This document shows positions 37,475 through 45,415 of a stretch of 64,000 nt of DNA, piece by piece. The first letter of the stretch is position 1, and the number at the start of each line of letters is the position of its first letter. A program made the translations under genes and the position numbers. The notes beneath the pieces are model-generated. The model saw nothing but the letters and a program-made list of their open reading frames with translations. It was not told the origin of the DNA and ran no database searches. The stretch covers positions 5,345,001 to 5,409,000 of the forward strand of contig NZ_CP059732.1 in NCBI RefSeq assembly GCF_014117325.1, written 5' to 3'. The stretch is from Spirosoma foliorum (GTDB lineage: Bacteria > Bacteroidota > Bacteroidia > Cytophagales > Spirosomataceae).

Positions 37475-39043
37475 ATGAGACATACACTTGTAAAAAATAT
37501 AAGTAAAGCCTTGCTAGGTGGACTGATATTGGTCGGCCCTGTTGGTTGTACGGACTTCCTGAAAGAACAGGCTCCATCAAACCTAACTCCAACCAGCTTC
37601 TACACGATTCCTGACCATGCCGAAGCGGCTATTGCTGCAACCTATCAGGGCCTGCGATTCATGGGAGATGGAGCTGGTATCTTCTCCAGCAACTGGCAGT
37701 TACTGGAAGCTCTCACAGGTACATCTACTACAGAAACAGCGCAGAACTCCGATTTAAACAATCTCTACGGGTTGGTGCACGACGGCAATACAGCACACGT
37801 AGTGAACTACTGGAATGGCCTTTATCGGATAATTGCCAACGCCAATCAGGTACTGGACAAGGTACCGGGGATTAACCCAATGGATGCGGCTCAGAAAACT
37901 AAAATCTTGGGAGAGGCTCGATTCTTACGGGCTTCGGCCTACTTTACGGCAGTTCAGCTATGGGGCGATATTCCTCTGGTTACCAAACCTCAAACGGCAG
38001 CATCGGCAGACTTCCTACCAGCTCGCTCATCCAAAGAGGATGTCTATAAACTGATTGTCGATGACCTGACTGCGGCCGAAGCTGCTGGTCTGGCCTGGAT
38101 GGACGTAAGCGGACGAGCTAATTTAGCTGCCGTAAAAACGCAGTTAGCTAAAGTGTATCTGACTATGGCAGGTTTCCCACTTAGCAAGGGAGCATCGTAC
38201 TATAAGTTAGCCGCTGACAAAGCGTTTGAAGTAATTACGTATGCAAATGCCAATCCATCGACCATCAATCTGTTTACAACCTATGATGATGTACACAAGG
38301 AGAGCAATAAAAACCGTGTAGAGCATTTGTTCATGATTCAGTATAATACAAGTGTAGCTGGTAACCCCATGGACAACTTCTACCCGAACTTCAAACCGGT
38401 AACCTATAATGGTCCTGGTGGAACGGGTAGCTCGGTTCCAGTGACTAGTTTTTACAAATCTTACGAAGCTGGAGACCTACGGGCTAAAGATCAGGTTGGC
38501 TATTTTTACACCACCTACTACACCAATGGAAACGGAGCGCAGTTCGATTTGGGTGCCCCTTATGTGTTCAAACACTTTAACCGGACTGCCAACGGAACAG
38601 CGGGCGTTGCCGGGACTCGGCAGAACAACCTGAACGTGCCCCAAATTCGCTACGCTGAAACACTGCTGATTTACGCTGAAGCGCAAAACGAAGTGGGTGG
38701 ACCAAATCAGGCAGCTTATGATGCGATGAAGCGTATTCGTGACCGGGCTACGCTTACTACGCCTGACCTGGGCACATATACTCAAGCTACGTTCCGGGAA
38801 GCGGTATGGCGCGAGCGGTGGCACGAACTATGCTACGAGCAAATCACCTGGTTCGATATGGTTCGTCTACGGAAAGTCTATAATGATAAAACCAATGGTT
38901 TTGATAATTTCGTTGGACACGTGAATCCAAGTTCTAATAATCAGCCATTGCAGGAAAAACATCTGCTGCTTCCAATTCCAAAGCAGGAATTGTTGAACAA
39001 CCCAAATCTGAAAACTCAGAACCCAGGTTATCCAGGTGTTTAA
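37475..39043 (+). CDS. susD: SusD/RagB-family nutrient-binding outer membrane lipoprotein
   Basis: From the ATG at 37475 this is a 522-residue SusD protein. A longer frame begins at 37457, but the chosen start gives a proper lipoprotein signal (LLGGLILVGPVGC then TDFL). SusD marks follow: FLKEQAPSNLTPTSFYT, AEAAIAATYQGL, a TPR-like helical body (AKTQLAKVYL-type helix, ILGEARFLRASAYF), RYAETLLIYAEAQNEVGG and a C-terminal RERWHELCYE helix with LLLPIPKQELLNNPNL. It caps the SusC pore and captures ligand at the cell surface. It ends with a strong terminator and faces an AraC gene on the opposite strand. Confidence 0.95.
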   Translation: MRHTLVKNISKALLGGLILVGPVGCTDFLKEQAPSNLTPTSFYTIPDHAEAAIAATYQGLRFMGDGAGIFSSNWQLLEALTGTSTTETAQNSDLNNLYGLVHDGNTAHVVNYWNGLYRIIANANQVLDKVPGINPMDAAQKTKILGEARFLRASAYFTAVQLWGDIPLVTKPQTAASADFLPARSSKEDVYKLIVDDLTAAEAAGLAWMDVSGRANLAAVKTQLAKVYLTMAGFPLSKGASYYKLAADKAFEVITYANANPSTINLFTTYDDVHKESNKNRVEHLFMIQYNTSVAGNPMDNFYPNFKPVTYNGPGGTGSSVPVTSFYKSYEAGDLRAKDQVGYFYTTYYTNGNGAQFDLGAPYVFKHFNRTANGTAGVAGTRQNNLNVPQIRYAETLLIYAEAQNEVGGPNQAAYDAMKRIRDRATLTTPDLGTYTQATFREAVWRERWHELCYEQITWFDMVRLRKVYNDKTNGFDNFVGHVNPSSNNQPLQEKHLLLPIPKQELLNNPNLKTQNPGYPGV

Positions 39044-39065
39044 GTAATATAAGTAAGACAAACTC

Positions 39066-39100
39066 AACTCCTCATCTAAAGCTAGATGAGGAGTTTTTTT
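39066..39100 (+). terminator. Rho-independent terminator of the susC-susD unit
   Basis: Perfect 13-base arms aactcctcatcta / tagatgaggagtt with a 4-base loop, then seven T. It sits 22 bases after the susD stop codon. Confidence 0.9.
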
Positions 39101-39107
39101 ATGGCCT

Positions 39108-39956
39108 CTAGCCAACCAATGCTTTTCGATAGGCACTCGGCGTTTGGCCCGTTACAGCCCGGAATGTCTTATTGAAATACGACAAATTATTAAACCCAAC
39201 GGCAAAACCTACATCTGCAACAGTACGGGCAGAGTGCAGCATTCGTCGGGCCTGATTAACACGATATTCATTGACAAAATCGGTAAACGTTAAATGAGTC
39301 ATGCGTTTGAAGTAGCGGCAAAAAGCAGGCACAGTCAGACTGGCCAGATCGGCTACAGCATGAATATCGACAGGTTCGGCATAATGCTGCTCCACATACT
39401 GGCAAACCCGATTAATGCGCTCCTGTTCTTTCGGATTCAGATCAAACTGAACTCCATTGGCATGCAGTGGTTCGGCGTCAGGAGCATCGGCTAAGTAGTG
39501 TAATATTCGCAATAGCGTGAGAAAGCGATCGAATGACGGCTGATTAGGTAGTTGCTCTAACCACGGCCCAACTTGTTGTTTGGTGACTGAGCCAAATGTA
39601 AGTCCCATATGCCCACGCTCGAATAACCGTTTAACCGTAGTTAATTCAGGCTTTTGTAAAAACGGTTCGCCCATAAAATCGTCGCGCATTTGCACTACAA
39701 TCTCTTCATACTGCCCTTCTTTTCCATAACTAAAATTGAGGTGCGGTAAATTTGGCCCAATAAATACCAATTCGCCCGCTTCATAGGCCGACACATTCGT
39801 CCCTACCCGTCGCTGACCATTCCCAAACGGAATATAGACAATCTCGTATTCTGGGTGATAGTGCCAATAAACCCGACAGGTTTCCGCTTCTGTATTATGA
39901 ATTACCCGAAAGGAGCTACCTGCCTCGGGTTCTATTTTCTCAAATTGAAGTTTCAT
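39108..39956 (-). CDS. AraC-family transcriptional regulator with N-terminal cupin domain
   Basis: A 282-residue regulator. The N-terminal half is a cupin with HYHPEYE at 32-38 and GERF-like beta strands (FIGPNLPHLNFSYGKE), the typical effector pocket. The C-terminal 100 residues carry the two AraC helix-turn-helices (DIHAVADLASLTVPAFCRYF, then VADVGFAVGFNNLSYFNKTF) and end TGQTPSAYRK. It lies tail-to-tail with susD, separated by the shared terminator region, so it need not control that locus. A REPIN-like repeat lies 4 bases upstream of its start codon. Ligand unknown. Confidence 0.9.
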   Translation of the reverse strand: MKLQFEKIEPEAGSSFRVIHNTEAETCRVYWHYHPEYEIVYIPFGNGQRRVGTNVSAYEAGELVFIGPNLPHLNFSYGKEGQYEEIVVQMRDDFMGEPFLQKPELTTVKRLFERGHMGLTFGSVTKQQVGPWLEQLPNQPSFDRFLTLLRILHYLADAPDAEPLHANGVQFDLNPKEQERINRVCQYVEQHYAEPVDIHAVADLASLTVPAFCRYFKRMTHLTFTDFVNEYRVNQARRMLHSARTVADVGFAVGFNNLSYFNKTFRAVTGQTPSAYRKALVG

Positions 39957-39960
39957 AACG

Positions 39961-40025
39961 AGTAATGCGGGTGGAAACCCGCTTCTTTTATAGCTAGTAC
40001 TTCGCGGGTTTCCATCCGCACTACT
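39961..40025. repeat. REPIN-like inverted repeat
   Basis: Arms 39961-39982 and 40004-40025 pair at 20 of 22 positions, and each arm is itself a palindrome (gcgggt ggaa acccgc). The architecture matches the elements at 4708 and 8801, but the sequence differs. It lies in the divergent gap between the AraC gene and msrA. Confidence 0.7.
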
Positions 40026-40086
40026 TATGAAACCGTAAGCCTGTTTTCATCGTTTATATAGTAACAGAATCCAAGATCGAAACAGC

Positions 40087-40749
40087 ATGAAACGAATTCA
40101 TTTATATGCGCTTAGCCTGCTTTTACTGGCAGGTTGCGCACAAGGTCAATCCAACGACCATAGCCCGGCTAAACTTCCTTCGCTTAAACCTGGCGAAGCC
40201 GTAGCAACCTTTGCTGGTGGCTGCTTCTGGGCACTCGAAGAAGGTATGAACCAACTCAAAGGCGTTCATGAAGTCATTTCGGGTTATGCTGGTGGCAACG
40301 TTAAAAACCCAACCTACGAGCAAGTTGGAACCGACGAAACTGGCCATGCCGAATCAGTCCAGGTTTACTACGATCCCAAAGTGATCAGTTATTCACAGTT
40401 GCTTGATGCTTTTTTCGCAGGCCACGACCCCACCACCCTAAATCGGCAGGGTCCCGATGTTGGTCGTGATTATCGGTCAGTTGCCTTCTACCGGACCCCC
40501 GAAGAAAAAGCCGAAATTCAGGAAGCCATCAAACGCACCAACGACTCTAAGCACTATGCCAATCGGGTCGTAACCGAAGTGACGCCAATCACGGTTTTCT
40601 ACCCAGCCGAGAACTACCATCAAAACTACTTTGCCTTGCACCCCAACCAGCCTTACATTCAGAGCGTATCGCTGCCAAAAGTAGAAAAGTTGCGCAAAGC
40701 AATGGTAGGGCACCTCAAAAATAATACAGCGTTAACAATGTTAGAATAG
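40087..40749 (+). CDS. msrA: Peptide-methionine (S)-S-oxide reductase, lipoprotein form
   Basis: A 220-residue MsrA. The catalytic motif GCFW is at 45-48 (Cys46 attacks the sulfoxide), followed by family segments VISGYAGG, NPTYEQVGTDETGHAESVQV, FFAGHDPTTLNRQGPDVGRD and FYPAENYHQNY. A signal peptide with lipobox LLLAGC17 places it in the periplasm as a lipoprotein, where it would repair S-methionine sulfoxide in exported proteins. No MsrB domain is fused. It stands alone; the next gene begins 85 bases downstream after a hairpin. Confidence 0.95.
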   Translation: MKRIHLYALSLLLLAGCAQGQSNDHSPAKLPSLKPGEAVATFAGGCFWALEEGMNQLKGVHEVISGYAGGNVKNPTYEQVGTDETGHAESVQVYYDPKVISYSQLLDAFFAGHDPTTLNRQGPDVGRDYRSVAFYRTPEEKAEIQEAIKRTNDSKHYANRVVTEVTPITVFYPAENYHQNYFALHPNQPYIQSVSLPKVEKLRKAMVGHLKNNTALTMLE

Positions 40750-40797
40750 ATATTGACCACAAAAAGTCAATACAGCATCAATATACGCTAATAGATT

Positions 40798-40831
40798 GCA
40801 ATAATAGCCGGCCCAGACCGGCTATTATTGC
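40798..40831. terminator. 14-bp stem hairpin directly before the MFS start codon
   Basis: Perfect arms gcaataatagccgg and ccggctattattgc with a 6-base loop end 3 bases before the ATG at 40835. It may terminate msrA, but it also buries the ribosome-access region of the next gene. Confidence 0.6.
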
Positions 40832-40834
40832 ATT

Positions 40835-42043
40835 ATGAATACAACTGCCTCATTAACTAAATCACACCGGAATCCTTTCATCCAAAACCTGCTGACATTC
40901 TTTCTAAATCGGCAGGCGCTGGCTGTTGGATTGGTATTCGCATCAGACAGTATCCTGCTCGGGAGTTGGGTAGCGCATATTCCGCATGTTAAAGAAACGC
41001 TCCATATTTCCGACGCTGGATTAGGGCTAACGCTTTTTGCAATGCCCATTGGCTTGCTTGTTATGAATCCGCTGACGGGCTGGATCGTTGCCAAATTAGG
41101 TGAGGCACGAGCCTGTTTCTGGTCGGCAGTAGGGGTTGCACTGGCCGTTTGTATCCCTATCAATGCGCCAAACACGATCGTCATGGCGCTGGGTTTATTT
41201 TTATTAGGCCTGTCGAGTGCGTTGATCAATGTGGCCATGAATACCTGCGCCACCAATGTGGAACGTAAAGAAGGCATTGCCATCATGTCGTCCTGTCATG
41301 GTATGTGGAGCTTGGGCGGTTTGTTGGGTTCCGGTATTTCGGGGGCTGTTATCGCGTTGCACGTATCTCCTCAGATTCACATGGCGGTAATAACTGGGTT
41401 GGTACTTCTTGCCACATTCCTTCTACAACCTACGCTACAAACCATTCCATCGAGCAGCCGTACTGAGTCGGGCGAGAAAGCTGGGTCGTCGTTTGTGATG
41501 CCTAATCTGGATTTGCTTCTGATGATTTTTATTGGGTTGGCCGTAGCGATGGGCGAAGGCGTAGCGCTGGATTGGAGCGCAGTCTATTTACACGAAACGC
41601 TCGGAGCCAGCAGCCAGATTGCCGCGCTGGGTTTTGGAGCTTTTTCGTTGACTATGACTAGCCTACGTTTTTTTGGCGATTCAATTATTCCAAAAATTGG
41701 AGCTAAACGCTGGCTCCAATTAGGGAGTCTTCTGGCCGCATCAGGTCTGGCTTTCGCAATTGCCCTTCCTTACCCGCCAACCGCCTTAATAGGTTTTGCC
41801 TTATTAGGAGCTGGCTGCTCACTCGGTGCACCGATTCTGTATAGTGCTTCTATGCGTGTACCGGGTATTCCACCAGCAGCAGGTTTGGCCACGTTTGCGA
41901 CCTTCAGTTTCATTGGATTCCTGGCAGGGCCTCCTGTTATTGGATTCGTCTCTGAAGCATTTGGGCTTTATTATGGATTGGGGTTTGTCGCCGTTATTCT
42001 TCTTATTTCGGCAGGATTATCTCGGATTGTGAAGTTATTCTAG
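40835..42043 (+). CDS. MFS transporter, YbjJ-like
   Basis: A 402-residue major facilitator with about 12 membrane segments. The segment NVERKEGIAIMSSCHGMWSLGGLLGSGISG resembles the YbjJ/FucP-like branch, and a central loop (TIPSSSRTESGEKAGSS) separates two six-helix halves. The substrate cannot be read from sequence. The start is fixed by the first membrane helix near residue 27, because the next Met is well inside the protein; the hairpin ending 3 bases upstream therefore lies in the initiation region. A 35-bp perfect palindrome follows the stop codon. Confidence 0.87.
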   Translation: MNTTASLTKSHRNPFIQNLLTFFLNRQALAVGLVFASDSILLGSWVAHIPHVKETLHISDAGLGLTLFAMPIGLLVMNPLTGWIVAKLGEARACFWSAVGVALAVCIPINAPNTIVMALGLFLLGLSSALINVAMNTCATNVERKEGIAIMSSCHGMWSLGGLLGSGISGAVIALHVSPQIHMAVITGLVLLATFLLQPTLQTIPSSSRTESGEKAGSSFVMPNLDLLLMIFIGLAVAMGEGVALDWSAVYLHETLGASSQIAALGFGAFSLTMTSLRFFGDSIIPKIGAKRWLQLGSLLAASGLAFAIALPYPPTALIGFALLGAGCSLGAPILYSASMRVPGIPPAAGLATFATFSFIGFLAGPPVIGFVSEAFGLYYGLGFVAVILLISAGLSRIVKLF

Positions 42044-42057
42044 TGTGTTAAGCTATT

Positions 42058-42128
42058 ACAATAGTAAGCCAGTCATTCATATGCCATATCTTGAAGATAT
42101 GGCATATGAATGACTGGCTTACTATTGT
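42058..42128. repeat. 71-bp palindrome, 35-bp perfect arms with one-base loop
   Basis: Arms 42058-42092 and 42094-42128 are exact reverse complements around a single G at 42093 (arm core aagccagtcattcatatgcc). No mismatch was found. It lies between the MFS gene and the broken Uma2 gene. Confidence 0.85.
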
Positions 42129-42179
42129 CTTTTACCGATCAAAATGCGTAGTATTGTTAAAACGTATTCAACGAAAGTC

Positions 42180-42793
42180 ATGTCAGTAGCCGTTGCAACA
42201 GTACCAACTAAGCGAAGGAAATCGGGAGTGCCATCTTACCTGATTTATGAAACGCTGAATGGACGTGCTTTGTATTACCGTGGTTACCGCGATGTAACAA
42301 CTGAAAAAAGACCCCCACCGAAATTATGGGAAGTAGTTCATTGCAGGCCATGCTTGTGTCGCTGATACATGGCTTTCTATTCACACACATTGATCGGAAG
42401 CAATATTTACTTGCAACCAACAAGTCAGGCATTCACCTCGACAAAGGCAACAATTTATCTAATGATATTGCCATTTTCGATAAATCTTCAGGTCTCACAT
42501 TAACCGATAAATACTTCAATATCCCCCCCAAAATCGCCATTGAAGTAGATGTGCGCATAGAGCCTGAAGAATTTTCGGGTAAAGAATCGGGCTATGTGTA
42601 TGAAAAAACCGAGCGCTTGCTTGAGTTTGGCGTCGATACCGTGATCTGGATTACAACACAACCCAAAAAGATCTTTGTAGCTACTCGTACCTCTCCGTGG
42701 CTTACCCAAAACTGGGATGCTACTGTACCGGTACTGGACGATGTTCACCTGAATTTAGCCGCCTTGCTAACCGAGGAAGGCATTGAGTTCTAA
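42180..42793 (+). pseudogene. Uma2-family (DUF820) endonuclease-like protein, one-base frameshift
   Basis: Frame 1 (from ATG 42180; an earlier ATG exists at 42144) gives SYLIYETLNGRALYYRGYRDV; frame 2 (to 42793) gives EIMGSSSLQAMLVSLI, YLLATNKSGIHLDKGNNLSNDIAIF, PPKIAIEVDV and DTVIWITTQPKKIFVAT. Joined, they make about 204 residues with the usual Uma2 layout, including PD-(D/E)XK-type residues (DIAIFD, EVDV). The shift lies at a run of six A (42304-42309) or five C (42312-42316); adding one base at the A run restores ...TEKKTPTEIMGSS.... Uma2 proteins are common in Cytophagales and Cyanobacteria; their biological role is unclear. Here it is isolated and probably inactive unless the shift is a sequencing error. 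Confidence 0.8.
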
Positions 42794-42821
42794 CCCCGCC
42801 TTCCTCGATAATTCACGCGCA

Positions 42822-43793
42822 TTAAGGCGCCAACACCAGCCGTTTTCCACCAGATTCGCTCTGATTCCAAGCCCGTTCTACATCACTTAAAGCCACCACT
42901 TCTGTCTCTATTTTTAATTTCCCAGTTACGATCAGGTCAAATAGCTTTGGTAGGATTTCGGTTGGAACTTTACGCATAACTTCCTTCGGAATACTTCCTC
43001 CCCCAACGCCATACAACTCAATGGCGGCACTTCGTAAAACACCCGAAGCCAATTGAATAGTAGGCCCGGCCATTTCACCAACAGTTACGTACCGTGTCCG
43101 ATGCGCTTCGGCCATAAAATCGTTACCCGCAAGTACACCCAATATCAGTTCGGCGGGGTGCCCCCAGGTGTAATCGATAACAACATCAAAAGGCGTTTTT
43201 CTCTGTTCAGCCTTTAGCGCAGCTTGCAAATCAGCGTCAGATTGAGCCAGCGAAATAACTACGTCGGCACCTAAATCAGGTAATGTGGCGAGTGCTTGCG
43301 GATTTCTGCCCGTAGCAATTACTTTTCCAGCTCCAAAGTGCTTGGCTAGTTGGATCGCTATTTTCCCTGTAACTCCTGTCGCTCCATTTATTAGTACCGT
43401 TTCCCCCGGTTGTAATCCAGCCCGATAATACAGCGAGAACCAAGCCGACAACCCCGGATTGGGCAATGCTGCCGCCGTTATATAATCGATGCCATCAGGC
43501 AAGACAATGTAACCCCCTTTCTGAACTAATACTTTTTCAGCCATTGTACTGCCAGCATAAAAAGCATATACTCGTGAGCCATCTGGCAATACACCTACGC
43601 CATCCGTACCTACAATGGCCGGTAGTTGCTTAGAACGGTCGTAATGTGAACCTCTTGCCTGCGACTTATCGATATTCTTGATTGATGCGGCTTTCACCGT
43701 CATCAACAACTCGTTTTCAGATTGTAAAATAGGATCGGCAACCTCCTCGTAACGGGGTGTTTCGCCAAATTGATGAATTACTGCGGCTTTCAT
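42822..43793 (-). CDS. Zinc-independent medium-chain dehydrogenase/quinone oxidoreductase-type protein
   Basis: From the ATG at 43793 this is 323 residues with the family's normal opening (MKAAVIHQFGETPRYEEVAD); the frame extends to 43853 but those residues do not fit the family. A GroES-like domain precedes a Rossmann domain with the motif VLINGATGVTGKIAIQLAKHFGAGKVIATGRN for NADP binding. The catalytic-zinc cysteine and histidine pattern of alcohol dehydrogenases is absent, as in quinone oxidoreductases. It lies downstream of a Crp-like regulator on the same strand with a 12-bp palindrome in between, so that regulator may control it. Confidence 0.88.
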   Translation of the reverse strand: MKAAVIHQFGETPRYEEVADPILQSENELLMTVKAASIKNIDKSQARGSHYDRSKQLPAIVGTDGVGVLPDGSRVYAFYAGSTMAEKVLVQKGGYIVLPDGIDYITAAALPNPGLSAWFSLYYRAGLQPGETVLINGATGVTGKIAIQLAKHFGAGKVIATGRNPQALATLPDLGADVVISLAQSDADLQAALKAEQRKTPFDVVIDYTWGHPAELILGVLAGNDFMAEAHRTRYVTVGEMAGPTIQLASGVLRSAAIELYGVGGGSIPKEVMRKVPTEILPKLFDLIVTGKLKIETEVVALSDVERAWNQSESGGKRLVLAP

Positions 43794-43847
43794 AGTCGTC
43801 GTGTTTTTGTTACGACAAAGGTCCGTTGACCTGATGCCGATACACGA

Positions 43848-43859
43848 TAACAATTGTTA
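43848..43859. promoter_or_regulatory. 12-bp perfect palindrome, possible operator
   Basis: TAACAATTGTTA lies between the Crp-like regulator gene and the oxidoreductase gene, 54 bases upstream of the latter's start. Crp/Fnr proteins bind as dimers to inverted repeats, but this half-site differs from the classical TGTGA/TTGAT types. Confidence 0.35.
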
Positions 43860-43887
43860 AGAAATGCCGCGAACGATTGAGGAAAAT

Positions 43888-44448
43888 CTATTTTTTGTCG
43901 GTCAGTACCTTATTCCGAATTCGGCTCAGCGATACGGGCGTAATACCCAGATATGAAGCGATGTAATGTTGCGGCACCCGCTGCACAATCTGCGGGCTAT
44001 CGGCCAGCAATTCTAGGTAGCGCTCTTGCGGATTGTTTTTAATACGCGACAGAAAAAGCTTGGCGTAGTGGTGCATCCGCTGCAAAATATGATACTGAAA
44101 CAACTCCCGATACCCTGGAAGCTCTTGCATGATTAGCTCCATATTCGCTTTGGAAATCACCAACAATACACACGGCTCAATGCTTTCGATACTGAACAAA
44201 CTCGGCTGCCCAGACTGAAAACTCTCGATTGACGATACGCCATAGTTTTCGAAGAAGAACTGAAACGTCACATCTTTGCCGTTGTTGTTGAACCAAAGAC
44301 GCAGGCATCCTTTCTTGATGAAATAAGCGTTTTTTGAAACATCGCCCTCCTGCAACAGAGTCGTTTTGGCTGGTATTGTTATCTCCTCAAGCAAGTGACT
44401 ATACGCTCCCCAATTAATGCCGAAGTCAGACGATTGGTTATTAAGCAT
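43888..44448 (-). CDS. Crp/Fnr-family transcriptional regulator
   Basis: A 186-residue protein with an N-terminal cyclic-nucleotide-binding-like barrel (LLQEGDVSKNAYFIKKGCLRLWF) and a C-terminal winged helix (VPQHYIASYLGITPVSLSRIRNKV). The barrel lacks the usual arginine-serine phosphate-binding cassette, and no Fnr-type cysteine cluster is seen, so neither cAMP nor an iron-sulfur cluster is an obvious ligand. This short form is common in Bacteroidota next to the single oxidoreductase or efflux gene it controls. It begins 6 bases after the ThuA stop codon on the same strand, suggesting co-transcription. Confidence 0.9.
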   Translation of the reverse strand: MLNNQSSDFGINWGAYSHLLEEITIPAKTTLLQEGDVSKNAYFIKKGCLRLWFNNNGKDVTFQFFFENYGVSSIESFQSGQPSLFSIESIEPCVLLVISKANMELIMQELPGYRELFQYHILQRMHHYAKLFLSRIKNNPQERYLELLADSPQIVQRVPQHYIASYLGITPVSLSRIRNKVLTDKK

Positions 44449-44454
44449 AGCGCA

Positions 44455-45258
44455 TTATTGCTTAGGCACCCCAGCTCCCCAGAAAATGGCGTTTTGGAAA
44501 ATTTTCACAAACGCATCATTCTTGAACAAGTCAGGATGGTGGCCCATGAAAATATACACATTGCGGGCTTTCATGTGTTCGTTAGACCAGATTACGGGAT
44601 GATCGCCCCCCATTTTAATGTTCGAGTCGGGTGAGTAGGTCGATTCATCAACGGTGGCCAATACCTTTACGTTTGGTCGGGGATTTTTGTTATAGGTATA
44701 CCATTCCTCTTTTTCTACCTCGAATGAAGCGGGTACGCCTTTCATACACGGATGCAATTTGGCCTCTACGTGCACCGTTGCCTTTGCAAAACTGGCAATG
44801 TAGTTCTTGTAGCGGATGCCACCCATAAACTCCGAAAACCAGGGCCACATGGCATAACCATCAAATTCGCCGAGCAACGACGCATGGTGAAATCCTACCC
44901 AACCGCCCCCTTTCCCTTCGGTAATATATTTCTGAAAAGCGGCTTTCGCTGTGTCAGTCCACATATAAGGCGGATAGTTCAGTTGAATGAATAACTGATA
45001 ATTCGCCAGAAAAGCGTCGTTGATTGGCTCCGTATTTTCGATGTAATCAATCGTAAAATTATTGGCTGATGCAACCTGCGCGAGCCACTTCTTTGCCTCG
45101 GCTACGAAAGGCGCATGAACTCCTCCGTTCTTCTCCGCGATAGCGACTACCCGAAAACTGGATTTCGGTGATTGAGCACATGTTGACATAGTGCCTCCAG
45201 CAAGGAGCGAAATCGTAAAAATCAGGGTAGAAAAATACAGTAACGAACGGGATCTCAT
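44455..45258 (-). CDS. Secreted ThuA-like domain protein
   Basis: A 267-residue protein with a signal peptide (LLYFSTLIFTISLLAGGTMST) and a ThuA domain of glutamine-amidotransferase-like fold: SSFRVVAIAEKNGGVHAPFV, INDAFLANYQLFIQLNYPPY, GKGGGWVGFHHASLLGEFDG, HPVIWSNEHMKARNVYIFMGHHPDLF. ThuA proteins were named from trehalose utilisation; exported members in Bacteroidota are often with Gfo/Idh/MocA enzymes in sugar loci, but the reaction is not settled. Sequence around the usual nucleophile position lacks the amidotransferase cysteine. A second ThuA domain is fused to a dehydrogenase at 59696. Confidence 0.88.
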   Translation of the reverse strand: MRSRSLLYFSTLIFTISLLAGGTMSTCAQSPKSSFRVVAIAEKNGGVHAPFVAEAKKWLAQVASANNFTIDYIENTEPINDAFLANYQLFIQLNYPPYMWTDTAKAAFQKYITEGKGGGWVGFHHASLLGEFDGYAMWPWFSEFMGGIRYKNYIASFAKATVHVEAKLHPCMKGVPASFEVEKEEWYTYNKNPRPNVKVLATVDESTYSPDSNIKMGGDHPVIWSNEHMKARNVYIFMGHHPDLFKNDAFVKIFQNAIFWGAGVPKQ

Positions 45259-45314
45259 ACGGGTTAAAAATTGTATCTAGTTGAATTTTTCTTTAATAAG
45301 AAAATGTGGGGTTC

Positions 45315-45352
45315 TTTTTTGTCATTCCTCCTGAAGTCGGAATGACAAAAAA
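45315..45352 (-). terminator. Hairpin with T-runs on both strands; relative of the repeat at 50818
   Basis: Perfect 14-base arms ttttttgtcattcc and ggaatgacaaaaaa with a 10-base loop. It lies between the 3' end of nothing on the plus strand and the upstream region of the ThuA gene, 63 bases from the CHU_C gene's stop codon side. The gtcattcc...ggaatgac sequence recurs in longer form at 50818-50903. Confidence 0.55.
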
Positions 45353-45415
45353 CGATTCAAACTGAACTAAAATAATAAAGCTTAAATAATCTCATTATAA
45401 AGCCATTAGCACCAG

